The notes: generated by a model from the letters alone, not told the origin. DNA of 39,584 bases from Muribaculaceae bacterium (GCA_029061925.1 JAIDRE010000077.1:1-39584), one strand, 5' to 3'; numbered from the stretch's first letter, positions 15,553 to 24,736 are shown. Translations and numbers: made by a program.

Positions 15553-16174
15553 TCAAGAAAGATTATAATAGCCAATAATTGTTGAATAATTTAGAATTAT
15601 TGATAAAATGTATTGCGAACTTTTATAAGTTTTTATCGAATTGCAATATTAACTTAAAAAAATATGTGAGAAAGAATACGAATACCTTTCAATCGAATGG
15701 AATGTTAGCGACCTCATTGTACTATTGTCTTGCATTTCATTAATTTCATATTTGGGATTATGCAAAGTAAAATATAAAACAGTAAATCGATACTCTGTTA
15801 TTACTTCTGGCATATATACATTTATAATGGGAGTTCTTACGGATTTATTTTCCAATTCTGATTGGAATCGCACTCATATAGAATATAAGAATGTAGCATT
15901 TTTAATGGTTGCCTCTGTTATTTTGTGGGTTATCTTCCAATATAAACGACCTGATTTTTCTAAATAAACTAACCCAACCGAACCTATTATTCCACACTAT
16001 CAACATATACTAAAAATATAAGTTTTGATAAGCTATAAGCTTAATTCTCTTGAATCTCGTACAATGGTTTGTTATATAATAGATGTTTATGGCTTCAATG
16101 TATAGTGATATGGATTTGTCTCCGTATATTACTGATGTACCAGATCAGTGAAATTAAAAAATGTCTGAGAAAAT
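15553..16174. other. AT-rich stretch after the HEPN gene
   Basis: Apart from the weak small-membrane ORF at 15653-15967 I see no gene, tRNA, transposase or direct repeat in this stretch. The base composition is clearly more AT-rich than in the flanking housekeeping genes, consistent with an accessory insertion between the sugar kinase and the phosphohexomutase. No attachment-site duplication was found by eye. Confidence 0.5.
15653..15967 (+). CDS. Small membrane protein ORF lacking a clear start
   Basis: Open frame of about 105 codons after the stop at 15650-15652, ending in KRPDFSK at 15967. I see two hydrophobic segments: IVLLSCISLISYLGL and VAFLMVASVILWVIF, with a charged loop between. 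The first usable start is TTG at 15725 (80 aa), which would cut through the first hydrophobic segment; the upstream part (KKICEKEYEYLSIEWNVSDL) is protein-like but has no ATG, GTG or TTG. It may be a remnant, a gene with an unusual start, or chance. I do not recognise a family. It lies about 100 bp after the HEPN gene in the same orientation. Confidence 0.35.
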   Translation, partial: LKKICEKEYEYLSIEWNVSDLIVLLSCISLISYLGLCKVKYKTVNRYSVITSGIYTFIMGVLTDLFSNSDWNRTHIEYKNVAFLMVASVILWVIFQYKRPDFSK

Positions 16175-16218
16175 AAAAAAAGGATGGGCGGTGTCGGTGA
16201 CATCGCCCATCCTTTTTT
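16175..16218. terminator. Strong terminator after the phosphohexomutase
   Basis: A 14-bp stem (GGATGGGCG plus GTGTC, 16182-16195, with 16199-16212; loop GGT, one G/T pair) is flanked by six or more A on the left and six T on the right. It works for the minus-strand mutase and could also end transcription from the plus-strand accessory region. Confidence 0.92.
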
Positions 16219-16231
16219 ATTAGGTGAATTT

Positions 16232-17983
16232 TTAGATTCCGAGGTCTTTTTTAACGGCTTCGATTTTGGCATCGGCATCAGAAACGGCGCGATCGTAATC
16301 GGCAGCGTTGGCGAGTTTACCTTTGACTTCAATGTAGAACTTGATTTTGGGTTCGGTACCTGAAGGACGGATTGAAACTTTAGAGCCGTCTTCGGTAAAG
16401 TATTGAAGCACGTTTGAGGTGACAGGCATGTCCATTTTGGTGATTTTGCCGGTTGCAACATCAGTCATGTTTAGGTCGGCATAGTCTTTAATGGTTTTGA
16501 TGGGGCTGCCACCGAGCGATTTTGGAGGATTGGCACGGAAGGCCTTCATCATTGCCTGAATTTCTTCAGCACCTGATTTGCCGGGACGCACAACTGAAAT
16601 ACCTGCCTCGCGAGAGAAGCCATATTTCATATAGATTTCCTGGAGCAAGCCGAGGAAATCGAGTCCGCGGTCTTTTGCCCAAGCGGCAGCTTCAGCCATT
16701 AATGAGATGGCTGATACAGAGTCTTTGTCACGAACAAATGTTTCGGCAAGGAATCCGTAACTTTCTTCACCGCCACCAAGATAACGCATTGTTTCTTCGT
16801 TGTCGCGGATAACGGCTGCAATCCATTTGAAACCGGTGTAGCAGTCAAACATCTTGATGTTGTTTGCTTCGGCAATAGCACGGATTGTCTCGGTTGTAAC
16901 AATTGTTTTTACGATATATTCGTTGCCTTTGATGCGTCCGAGTTCGGCGTTACGGGTCATCATGTAATAGAGAAGAATCATTACAATCTGATTACCGTTG
17001 ATGAGCACATACTCGCCCTTGCTGTCGCGAAGAACAACACCAATACGGTCGGCGTCGGGGTCAGATGCCATTACGAGGTCAGCCTGCACTTCTTTTGCTT
17101 TGGCGATTGCCATAGCCATAGCAGATGCGTTTTCGGGGTTTGGCGAATCAACGGTCGGGAAGTTACCATCAGTGATATCCTGCTCAGGCACACTGATGAT
17201 GTTTGTAAAGCCGTAGTTACGAAGTGACTGCGGGATGAGTTTAACACCGGTCCCGTGAATCGGGGTGTAAACAATCTTAAGGTCGGCATGACGTTTGATT
17301 GCTTCGGGGCTGAGTGACAAGCCTTTGATGTCGGCAAGATAGTCAGCGTCAACCTGAGGACCAACGATTTCGATAAGGTCGGGATTGCCATTGAATTTCA
17401 CGTCTTTAACGCTCTTAATAGCGTTAACGTGGTTGATGATGTTAGTATCGTGGGGGGCTACGATTTGAGCACCATCGCTCCAGTATGCTTTGTAGCCGTT
17501 ATATTCCTTGGGATTGTGAGAAGCTGTGATGTTGACACCGCTCTGGCATCCGAAATAACGGATAGCGTATGAAAGTTCGGGAGTCGGACGGAAGCTGTCG
17601 AAAAGATAAACTTTGATGCCGTTTGCCGAGAATACGTTAGCAACAATTTCGGCAAATTCACGCGAGTTGTTTCGAACGTCGTGTCCGACAGCAACACTGA
17701 TTTGGGGAAGGTCGGCAAATGCTTCTTTAAGGTAATTTGCAAAACCCTGAGTAGCGGCACCAACAGTGTAGCGATTCATGCGGTTTGAGCCGACACCCAT
17801 AATGCCACGCAAACCACCGGTACCGAATTCGAGGTCACGGTAGAATGACTCGATAAGTTCAGTCTTATCATCAGCATCTAAAAGTTTTTTTACTTGAAGT
17901 CGGGTTGCTTCATCATATCCGTCACCAAGCCAAACATTGGCTTTGACAGTTACATCTTTCAAGAGTTCTTCATTATTTGCCAT
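16232..17983 (-). CDS. Phospho-sugar mutase (phosphoglucomutase/phosphomannomutase family)
   Basis: Cytoplasmic alpha-D-phosphohexomutase, 583 aa, of the long PGM2-like type common in Bacteroidetes; it interconverts 1- and 6-phosphates of glucose, mannose or pentose. The substrate loop FGTGGLRGIMG is at 53-63, the phosphoserine loop TASHNP at 153-158 (S155), the metal-binding DPDADR is in the middle, the sugar-binding GGGEESYGF follows, and the phosphate-binding RPSGTEPK is near the end. All four loops are complete. The exact sugar cannot be read from the sequence. It has its own promoter (18032-18063) and a strong terminator, so it is a single-gene unit. Confidence 0.92.
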   Translation of the reverse strand: MANNEELLKDVTVKANVWLGDGYDEATRLQVKKLLDADDKTELIESFYRDLEFGTGGLRGIMGVGSNRMNRYTVGAATQGFANYLKEAFADLPQISVAVGHDVRNNSREFAEIVANVFSANGIKVYLFDSFRPTPELSYAIRYFGCQSGVNITASHNPKEYNGYKAYWSDGAQIVAPHDTNIINHVNAIKSVKDVKFNGNPDLIEIVGPQVDADYLADIKGLSLSPEAIKRHADLKIVYTPIHGTGVKLIPQSLRNYGFTNIISVPEQDITDGNFPTVDSPNPENASAMAMAIAKAKEVQADLVMASDPDADRIGVVLRDSKGEYVLINGNQIVMILLYYMMTRNAELGRIKGNEYIVKTIVTTETIRAIAEANNIKMFDCYTGFKWIAAVIRDNEETMRYLGGGEESYGFLAETFVRDKDSVSAISLMAEAAAWAKDRGLDFLGLLQEIYMKYGFSREAGISVVRPGKSGAEEIQAMMKAFRANPPKSLGGSPIKTIKDYADLNMTDVATGKITKMDMPVTSNVLQYFTEDGSKVSIRPSGTEPKIKFYIEVKGKLANAADYDRAVSDADAKIEAVKKDLGI

Positions 17984-18031
17984 ACGATATTAGTATTATA
18001 TATGGGTAAAATGTTAATTTTTTACGATAAA

Positions 18032-18063
18032 CAAAGTTAATGTATTTAATTGGCGATTGCAAA
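18032..18063 (-). promoter_or_regulatory. Promoter for the phosphohexomutase
   Basis: TTTG (18060-18063) lies 20 bp upstream of TAACTTTG (18032-18039) on the minus strand. It ends seven bases from the stop codon of the upstream hydrolase, with no terminator between, so read-through from the dnaN operon is possible. Confidence 0.8.
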
Positions 18064-18069
18064 TTTTTT

Positions 18070-19089
18070 TCAAAATTTTGCATCAATCCAATCAAACATG
18101 TGGTTGTAGAGTGATGTTGTCACATCGGGAGCTGACAGGAACAGATCATGCAAACCGCCTGTAACAGTGAAGATTGTCACGTCTGAGCCAAGCAATACGC
18201 CATATTTATTAATGTCTTTTACATCGAGGACGCCATCGGCTTCGTTACACTCGGGCACCCAGTCGGGATAATCGACCGATTTGGCTGAGTGCATCAGCAA
18301 AATGGGTACACCGATAGGGAACATCATTGCATGGAGAGTGTGCTGACCCTGGCTGATTGCATTAATCCAACCGGCATCGACATCGGGCGAATGTTCGAGT
18401 TTAAGCGATGTGTCATAGACCCAACGACCATGATATTTTTTCAAAAGGCTTTGGGCATAGGCGTTTCCACCACCCTGCTTGATACGCATTCCGGGAGCAA
18501 AGGCTGCGATAGTGCATACCGCCGGGACCGCAAAATTTTCGTTGAACTTTGACAGGTTCCAATCAAGGAACGGACTGTTTAGAATAAGCTGACAAACCAT
18601 TGCCGGACGTCGCTGTGCCATATAAAGTGATGTAGTCAGTCCGCCGGTTGAATGTCCCATCAATATAACTTTTGAATAGCCGTCTTCACGAATTACGGTT
18701 AATGCCGAATCGATATCAGGGAAATATTCGCTCATGTCTCTAACCTGAAACATACGCTGACCGGGCAAAATCGAGCGTCCATATTTACGAAGGTCAACGG
18801 CATAGAACGAATATCCGTGATTGACAAATTGGTCAGCCTCCTCGCTCTGGAAAAAGTAGTCATTGAAGCCGTGAACATACAAGACTGCCACATCAGATGG
18901 TGACTGCGCTTGTTTACGAATGACGGTCGAGACAACTTTACCGGCATAATCATCAGGTTGATTAATGGTTGTGAATTCAAAGCCGGGAGCATGAATCAGT
19001 GTATCGGGTTGCCATGTACGGGCTGTGCTGCTGAACGGAGCGAGCAGACAGGCGATAATAGCAAAAAGAGCGATTTTGAATTTTGGCAT
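18070..19089 (-). CDS. Secreted alpha/beta hydrolase (lysophospholipase-like)
   Basis: Alpha/beta-hydrolase-fold protein of 339 aa with a signal peptide (about 1-23, ending SSTARTW). The oxyanion strand VLYVHGFNDYFFQ, the nucleophile elbow MGHSTGG with its serine, and a late GGLHDLFLS histidine region fit the serine hydrolase_4/monoacylglycerol-lipase group. The acid residue is probably in the SAKSVDYPDW segment. The substrate, likely an acyl ester in the periplasm or at the surface, is unknown. It is the last gene of the dnaN operon, 13 bp after rlmB. Confidence 0.83.
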   Translation of the reverse strand: MPKFKIALFAIIACLLAPFSSTARTWQPDTLIHAPGFEFTTINQPDDYAGKVVSTVIRKQAQSPSDVAVLYVHGFNDYFFQSEEADQFVNHGYSFYAVDLRKYGRSILPGQRMFQVRDMSEYFPDIDSALTVIREDGYSKVILMGHSTGGLTTSLYMAQRRPAMVCQLILNSPFLDWNLSKFNENFAVPAVCTIAAFAPGMRIKQGGGNAYAQSLLKKYHGRWVYDTSLKLEHSPDVDAGWINAISQGQHTLHAMMFPIGVPILLMHSAKSVDYPDWVPECNEADGVLDVKDINKYGVLLGSDVTIFTVTGGLHDLFLSAPDVTTSLYNHMFDWIDAKF

Positions 19090-19102
19090 TTGGTTGTAGT
19101 TT

Positions 19103-19858
19103 TCAGATTACTTCAAGATTGGCGCCAAGACGTTGGCGCACTCCTTCATATATCATAACACCGGCAGCAACTGAAACGTTCAGTGAGCCGATTTTACCAA
19201 ACTGAGGAATTGCCACGAGAGTATCAGCCTGACGTAGAACTTCGTTTGATATGCCGACATCCTCAGAACCCATCACGATAGCAACAGGGACGGTAAAATC
19301 AGCTTGGGTATAGTTGATTTCGGCTTTCTCGGTTGCGGCTATAATTTGGTAGCCGTTTTCTTTCAGAAATTTAACAGCACCGAGAATTGAACGTTCTCGA
19401 CAAACAGGAATATGGAGCAATGCTCCTGCCGAAGTCTTGACGGCATCGGCATTTACAGAAACACTATCTCGCTCGGGGATGACGATAGCATCGACTCCGG
19501 CACATTCACAAGTACGGGCAATAGCACCGAAATTGCGGACGTCAGTCAAGCCATCCAGGAGCACCATAAACGGAAGTCTCCCCTCTTCATAGAGCATCGG
19601 AACTATGTTTTCAAGGCTGTTGTAGGTCACAGCTGAAAGCATTGCAACAACCCCCTGGTGGTTCTTGCGGGTTATACGATTGATACGTTCGATCGGCACA
19701 CGACGGGTAACAATTCCATATTGTTTGATGAGAGCCATCAACTCGGCGGCAAGGTCGCCGGAAAGGTCTTTTTTGATGAGAACGCAATCGATGTCACGAC
19801 CGGCTTCGATAGCCTCGATAACAGCGCGAATACCAAATATATAATCTGATTTTTCCAT
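19103..19858 (-). CDS. rlmB: 23S rRNA (guanosine-2'-O)-methyltransferase RlmB
   Basis: SPOUT-class methyltransferase of the TrmH/RlmB group, 251 aa, which methylates the ribose of a guanosine in the 23S peptidyl-transferase region (G2251 in E. coli). An N-terminal substrate-binding domain (YIFGIRAVIEAIEAG) precedes the knot motifs: DVRNFGAIARTCECAGVDA, IVMGSEDVGIS and PQFGKIGSLNVSVAAGVMIYE. The size fits the family. It is 15 bp after recN and 13 bp before the hydrolase. Another TrmH-family substrate is possible but RlmB is the best match. Confidence 0.88.
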   Translation of the reverse strand: MEKSDYIFGIRAVIEAIEAGRDIDCVLIKKDLSGDLAAELMALIKQYGIVTRRVPIERINRITRKNHQGVVAMLSAVTYNSLENIVPMLYEEGRLPFMVLLDGLTDVRNFGAIARTCECAGVDAIVIPERDSVSVNADAVKTSAGALLHIPVCRERSILGAVKFLKENGYQIIAATEKAEINYTQADFTVPVAIVMGSEDVGISNEVLRQADTLVAIPQFGKIGSLNVSVAAGVMIYEGVRQRLGANLEVI

Positions 19859-19873
19859 ATAGATGACAGCTTT

Positions 19874-21541
19874 TTAGTTTTGAGAAGAGTTGATGATTGA
19901 GCGAGCGGCAGCAAGAGCTGCGGGGTCGTCGGGCGAACCGCTGAGCATGATTGCAAGTTCGACTTCACGACCTTTTTCATCAAGGCGACTGATATGGGTA
20001 TTGGTCGATTTATCGTTATCTTCCTTATATACTTTGAAATGGGCATTGCCTTTTGCCGCAACCTGGGGTAAGTGGGTAATTGCAATGACCTGAATGTTAT
20101 CTGAGATTAGTTTCATCAGTTCGCCCATACGGTTGGCAACGTCGCCCGACACACCGGTATCGACCTCATCAAAAATAATTGACGGCAACTCCATTTTATC
20201 GGCAACAATCGACTTGATAGACAACATGATACGCGAAATTTCACCACCCGACGCGGTTTTGCCGACAGGTAGAGGTGTCTGATTTTTGTTGAACGCGAAG
20301 AGGAATTCGACAGCATCAATACCGGTTGAGCTCATGTCGGCATCAGTAACCTGGATGACGACGTTGAGATTTTTCATTCCGAGCGGTAATGCTCTCTCGC
20401 GAAGGATATTAGCAAAAGTAATAGCCTCGGCGTGGCGCGCTTCTGAAATTTCACGAGCCATCTCAAGGGCATAAGCTTTAGCATGACGTGCCTTAGCTTC
20501 AAGGCGTTTGAGTGTTTCGTCGGCATCGTCAATTGTCTTGATTTGGGTACGCAAAGTGTTGGCTATCTCAATGAGCTGGTCAGACGTATTGACGTGATGG
20601 CGACGTTCGAGTTCGTATATGTCGTTAAGTCGTTGTTCGACTTCTTGAAGACGAGCGGGATCGGCATTCAGTTCTGATTCATAGTCAGCAAAAGTGTCGG
20701 CTATGTCTCGGATTTCAACGCGAGCGGCTTCAAGACGATCGACAAGCGAGTCGGCTTCCTCGATTACACCGCTAAGCTGTCCGGCAGACTGTATTGCCTC
20801 TTTCAAAAGAGAAAGAGCCGAGGGATTGGCGTTTGAAAGTGAATCGGTTATGGCATCGAGCGACTGTTTAACGTCGGTCATATTTGCCATCAGTTCACGC
20901 TCACGTTCGAGTTCTTCCTGCTCGCCCGGGAGAAGGTTGAGACGCTCTATTTTTTCGAGCTGATAGCGTGTAAATTCTTCGTCGGCATTAGCTTTCTCGA
21001 TTTCGCGACGCATGGCAACAAACTCTTTAACAGCCTTACGGAAAGCCTGATAGCGTTTTTCATATTCTTCAAGTCGCTGACCATTACCGGCAAGAACATC
21101 AAGAATTCGCAACTGGTAGGGAGGTGATGCGAGAAGAAGGTTCTGATGCTGAGAATGAATATCGACCAATGTCAGGGCGACATATTTCAACTTATCGAGA
21201 TTGACGGGCGAATCGTTGATGAAAGCGCGTGAACGTCCGTTAGGCAAAATTTCACGACGCAAAATACATTGAGTATCGTCCCATTCAATATCATTTTCAA
21301 GAAAATATTGCTGGAGTTCAGGACGATTCTTGACCGAGAATGAGGCTTCGATAACCGATTTTGACTCAAGGTCGGTGACGACACGAGAGTCAGCACGCTC
21401 GCCCATCAACAAAGAAAGGGCTCCGAGCATTATCGATTTACCTGCACCCGTTTCACCGGTGATTATATTCAAACCGGGTTCAAAGTCGATATCGACCCGG
21501 TCGATTAGAGCGTAGTTTGATATGTGGAGAGATTCAATCAT
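19874..21541 (-). CDS. recN: DNA repair protein RecN
   Basis: SMC-like ATPase in double-strand-break repair, 555 aa, the usual length. Walker A GETGAGKS is at 29-36 after MIESLHISNYALI; a long coiled-coil region rich in Glu, Arg and Leu occupies the centre; the signature TASGGEISRIMLSIK and Walker B SIIFDEVDTGVSG are near the C-terminus, followed by ITHLPQVAAKGNAHF. The start overlaps the coaBC stop codon by an ATGA (21538-21541), so the two are translationally coupled. Confidence 0.95.
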   Translation of the reverse strand: MIESLHISNYALIDRVDIDFEPGLNIITGETGAGKSIMLGALSLLMGERADSRVVTDLESKSVIEASFSVKNRPELQQYFLENDIEWDDTQCILRREILPNGRSRAFINDSPVNLDKLKYVALTLVDIHSQHQNLLLASPPYQLRILDVLAGNGQRLEEYEKRYQAFRKAVKEFVAMRREIEKANADEEFTRYQLEKIERLNLLPGEQEELERERELMANMTDVKQSLDAITDSLSNANPSALSLLKEAIQSAGQLSGVIEEADSLVDRLEAARVEIRDIADTFADYESELNADPARLQEVEQRLNDIYELERRHHVNTSDQLIEIANTLRTQIKTIDDADETLKRLEAKARHAKAYALEMAREISEARHAEAITFANILRERALPLGMKNLNVVIQVTDADMSSTGIDAVEFLFAFNKNQTPLPVGKTASGGEISRIMLSIKSIVADKMELPSIIFDEVDTGVSGDVANRMGELMKLISDNIQVIAITHLPQVAAKGNAHFKVYKEDNDKSTNTHISRLDEKGREVELAIMLSGSPDDPAALAAARSIINSSQN

Positions 21542-22737
21542 TTTTGAGACTTGATGATCGTGTCAAAGATGTCGGCAGCGACACGGTCTTTTGATTTGAG
21601 ATCAAACGATTCAGAAGATCCGTCGTTGGTGAAAATAGTAACTTTGTTAGTATCGGTACCAAATCCCGCACCTGAATCACGTAGCGAGTTCAAAACAATC
21701 ATGTCAAGGTTTTTGCTATGCATTTTTTGGCGTGCATTTGATTGCTCTGAGTCGGTTTCGAGTGCAAATCCGACAAGATATTGATGGGGATTTTTTTCTT
21801 TGCCGAGAGTGGCGGCAATGTCGGGATTTTTGACAAGTTTTATAACAGGAATTTCGTCTTTTTCACGTTTTATTTTCTTGTCGGCATAGTGGTCGGGGGC
21901 ATAATCGGCAACGGCGGCACACATGATAGCGATATCTGCGTCAACAAACTCTTTTTTAGCGGCTTCGAGCATCTCGCGAGCAGTCTGGACTGACACAATT
22001 CTGATATCGGATGACTTAGGTTTAACGGCAACCGGCCCGCTCACTATTGTAACGTTGGCACCACGACGGGCAGCCTCGTCGGCAAGCGCATAGCCCATTT
22101 TACCGGTCGAATAGTTACCGATAAAACGAACGGGGTCGATTTTTTCATAGGTCGGTCCGGCAGTAATCATAACCTTCTTTCCTTCAAGGTCTTTTGGAAC
22201 AAAGAAGTCTGAGAGAACACGAACGATATTCTCAGGTTCTTCCATACGGCCTTTGCCGATGAGATGACTTGCAAGTTCGCCCGAAGCCGGTTCGATTATA
22301 TGATTGCCGTATGATTTGAGCAATTCGAGATTACGGGTGGTCGAGGGATGAGCCATCATGTCAAGGTCCATTGCAGGAGCGATGAAGACGGGTGCCTTTG
22401 CCGAAAGATATGTTGTTACAAGCATGTTGTCGGCAACACCGTTAGCCATTTTGCCGATTGTCGAGGCGGTACCAGGTGCAATAACCATTGCATCAGCCCA
22501 AAGTCCGAGATCGACATGGCTGTTCCACTGACCGGTATTGGCAGTGAAAAATTCGCTGATTACAGGTTTACCACTGAGAGTTGAGAAAGTCAACGGAGCC
22601 ACAAACTGTTTTGCCGAGGGGGTCATAATGACCTGGACTTCGGCACCGGCTTTAACGAGCAGGCGGACAAGTGTAGCCGATTTGTAGGCTGCAATCCCGC
22701 CGGTTACACCGAGAATGATGTGTTTACCTTTGAGCAT
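21538..22737 (-). CDS. coaBC: Bifunctional CoaBC, phosphopantothenoylcysteine synthase/decarboxylase
   Basis: Flavoprotein for two steps of coenzyme A synthesis: CTP-dependent cysteine addition (C-terminal CoaB) and decarboxylation (N-terminal CoaC). With ATG at 22737 the protein has 399 aa, the family length; a 90-base extension upstream would overlap the exonuclease gene and was rejected. The flavin fold GVTGGIAAYKS, the catalytic histidine H74 (SHVDL), and the CoaB motifs ITAGPTYEKIDPVRFIGNYSTGKMG and AAVADY are present. By position the E. coli residues N125 and C158 are D124 (PAMDLDMM) and S157 (SGELASHLIG) here, an unusual pair of substitutions. It is coupled to recN. Confidence 0.93.
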   Translation of the reverse strand: MLKGKHIILGVTGGIAAYKSATLVRLLVKAGAEVQVIMTPSAKQFVAPLTFSTLSGKPVISEFFTANTGQWNSHVDLGLWADAMVIAPGTASTIGKMANGVADNMLVTTYLSAKAPVFIAPAMDLDMMAHPSTTRNLELLKSYGNHIIEPASGELASHLIGKGRMEEPENIVRVLSDFFVPKDLEGKKVMITAGPTYEKIDPVRFIGNYSTGKMGYALADEAARRGANVTIVSGPVAVKPKSSDIRIVSVQTAREMLEAAKKEFVDADIAIMCAAVADYAPDHYADKKIKREKDEIPVIKLVKNPDIAATLGKEKNPHQYLVGFALETDSEQSNARQKMHSKNLDMIVLNSLRDSGAGFGTDTNKVTIFTNDGSSESFDLKSKDRVAADIFDTIIKSQK

Positions 22738-22754
22738 GAACCAGTTATTTTTGA

Positions 22755-23516
22755 TTAAAGCTGACCGAGTTTTAGTTTGGTGAAGGCACGTTTGGTGTCT
22801 TCGGTAAAGTCGCCCTGCTGAATCCAACCATAATAGCCTGAATCAGTTTCCAAAACCTGTTTGGCAGGCATGCCTTTGTATTTGCCAAAGTTGATGATAA
22901 TTTCACCTTTGTCGTTACGGACAAGGCGTCCGGCAAGGTCTACGTTATTGTTCTGAGATGAAAATTCTGACAAGAAACCTATGTCGTTGGGAAGGTCATC
23001 ATATCGGTCGAGCTGAGCCATCAGCACCTCGTAAGTTGCACGGGTATCAGCGTTTGCCGAATGGGCGTTATCCAACTCTTTACCACAATAGAAACGATAA
23101 GCGGCAACGAGTGTGCGCTGTTCCTTGCGGTGAAAGATGTTTTGAACGTCAACAAAGCGAATTCGTGAGAAATCAAAATCGACATTAGCGCGTGCAAACT
23201 CTTCGGCGAGCATCGGCACGTCAAATCGGTTTGAATTGTATCCAGCAATGTCACATCCTTTGAAAACTTTCACAAGCTCGGGAGCGAGTTGCTTGAAAGT
23301 CTTTTTATCGGCAACGTCGGCATCAGTAATATGGTGAACCTCAGTTGCTTCAGCGGGAATCGGCATTTCGGGATTTACGCGGAACTCGGCTGAGACCTCG
23401 GTACCATCAGGATTAACCTTGATATAGGAAATCTCAACAATACGGTCGCGAGAGATATTAACCCCGGTTGTTTCAAGGTCAAAAAATATGATAGGTCGTG
23501 TCAGATTAAGCTTCAT
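22755..23516 (-). CDS. DnaQ-like 3'-5' exonuclease
   Basis: DEDDh-type exonuclease, 253 aa. Catalytic residues are D13 and E15 (FFDLETTG), D99 (YNSNRFDVPML), H152 and D157 (AHSANADTRA). A C-terminal domain of about 80 residues contains NFGKYKGMPAKQVLETDSGYYGWI, similar to the tail of exodeoxyribonuclease X and quorum-regulated exonuclease-like proteins. It lies 12 bp after the sliding clamp gene, so a proofreading or repair role in partnership with DnaN is plausible. A clamp-binding peptide is not obvious. Confidence 0.9.
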   Translation of the reverse strand: MKLNLTRPIIFFDLETTGVNISRDRIVEISYIKVNPDGTEVSAEFRVNPEMPIPAEATEVHHITDADVADKKTFKQLAPELVKVFKGCDIAGYNSNRFDVPMLAEEFARANVDFDFSRIRFVDVQNIFHRKEQRTLVAAYRFYCGKELDNAHSANADTRATYEVLMAQLDRYDDLPNDIGFLSEFSSQNNNVDLAGRLVRNDKGEIIINFGKYKGMPAKQVLETDSGYYGWIQQGDFTEDTKRAFTKLKLGQL

Positions 23517-23528
23517 TGGGGGCTTAAA

Positions 23529-24656
23529 TTAGAATTCGTTTACGGTCATCGGCATGAGGAGCATTAGAAGGTCGCTGTCGGGCTTCTCTTCAGAGGGCAA
23601 GAACACGCCGGGACGAGAGGGATCGCTAAGTTTGATAACAATCTCAGAGGTTGTCAATGTATTGAAGATTTCGAGAAGATAGGGAGCGGCGAAACCGATA
23701 ATCATTTCGCTGCCCGAGAAGTCGCAGGGAAGAGTTTCTACTGCTGATGTGCAGAAGTTGTTGTCCTGGGCTTTCATGATAATCTTGTCGGGTGTGATTT
23801 TGAATTTCACAAGACCGTGACCGGGATCAACAAACACGGCAACACGACGGATTGCATTGAGGAACGCAACACGGTCGATTGTCAATGAATAGGGGTTGTT
23901 GGTCGGGATTACACGATTATAATCGGGGAATTGACCTTTGATAAAGCTACAGTTGAAAGTGAACGCTCCGGCAGTGAAAGTTGCGCTTTTGGGAGTGAGC
24001 TCAACGTGGATATTTTCTTCTTTGGCAAAAACGTTTTTCAACACGGTAGATGGCTTAACGGGAAGGATGCAAGAGGCAGTGCTCCCGGGCTGAGACTGTG
24101 TGTTGGTATAGCGAACGAGTTTACGGGTGTCGGTTGCCACGAAGGTGATTGATTCGGGTTTGATGTCCCAAAGAATACCCATCATCTGAGGGCGTACAGT
24201 GTTAGTGCCGACAGCAAAGACAGTGTTGTCAATACCGGAGATAATCTGAGAGGTCGGGCAATCAAAAGTGATGCGGTTTTCATCGGGTTCGGCAGCCTGA
24301 CGGGGATATTCGTTGCCGTTAACGCCAACAAAATCAAATTTACCACCGGGATATGTGATGCAAGTTGCGAGAGTGTTGTCGTCAACTTCCATTGTTATGC
24401 CGAGGTCGGGAAGTTCTTTGAGGAGGTCAACGACACGGTGAGCATCAAGACAGAAACAGCCTTCGCCTTCGGGTTCAGTAACTTCAAGAGTTGCAGTGAG
24501 TGTGTTTTCAATATCAGATGCGGTGATTGTCAAGGTGTCGCCTTTGAGAGTAAAAAGGAAATGGTTAAGGATAGCCATTGCATTTTTAGAGTTAATCACC
24601 TTTGAAACGGCAGCTACATAGCCGTAAAGTGTTTTGCTGGGTACATTAAATTTCAT
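23529..24656 (-). CDS. dnaN: DNA polymerase III sliding clamp subunit beta
   Basis: Ring-shaped processivity factor of DNA polymerase III, 375 aa, with the three-repeat clamp fold. Typical parts are the N-terminal MKFNVPSKTLYGYVAAVSKVINSKN, LDAHRVVDLLKELPD, the central ATDTRKLVRY strand and the C-terminal LLMLLMPMTVNEF. It is the first gene of the dnaN-exonuclease-coaBC-recN-rlmB-hydrolase operon. It is not next to dnaA, which is common in Bacteroidetes, so it does not mark the origin. Confidence 0.96.
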   Translation of the reverse strand: MKFNVPSKTLYGYVAAVSKVINSKNAMAILNHFLFTLKGDTLTITASDIENTLTATLEVTEPEGEGCFCLDAHRVVDLLKELPDLGITMEVDDNTLATCITYPGGKFDFVGVNGNEYPRQAAEPDENRITFDCPTSQIISGIDNTVFAVGTNTVRPQMMGILWDIKPESITFVATDTRKLVRYTNTQSQPGSTASCILPVKPSTVLKNVFAKEENIHVELTPKSATFTAGAFTFNCSFIKGQFPDYNRVIPTNNPYSLTIDRVAFLNAIRRVAVFVDPGHGLVKFKITPDKIIMKAQDNNFCTSAVETLPCDFSGSEMIIGFAAPYLLEIFNTLTTSEIVIKLSDPSRPGVFLPSEEKPDSDLLMLLMPMTVNEF

Positions 24657-24705
24657 AAGAGTATATTGTTTTTATTTTATTCGAGGATATATTATTTTCA
24701 ATCTA

Positions 24706-24736
24706 CAAATATACACTTTTTTTTGACAACGACAAA
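24706..24736 (-). promoter_or_regulatory. Promoter for the dnaN operon
   Basis: TTTG (24733-24736) is 19 bp upstream of TATATTTG (24706-24713) on the minus strand, about 50 bp before the dnaN start. Confidence 0.75.

Noticed and set aside
22738..22827. Extended coaBC start
   Set aside because: It overlaps the exonuclease gene and adds 30 residues absent from the family; the ATG at 22737 gives the flavin-binding fold directly.
23529..24656. Replication origin near dnaN
   Set aside because: There is no dnaA and no DnaA-box cluster; dnaN is the head of a repair/CoA operon here.
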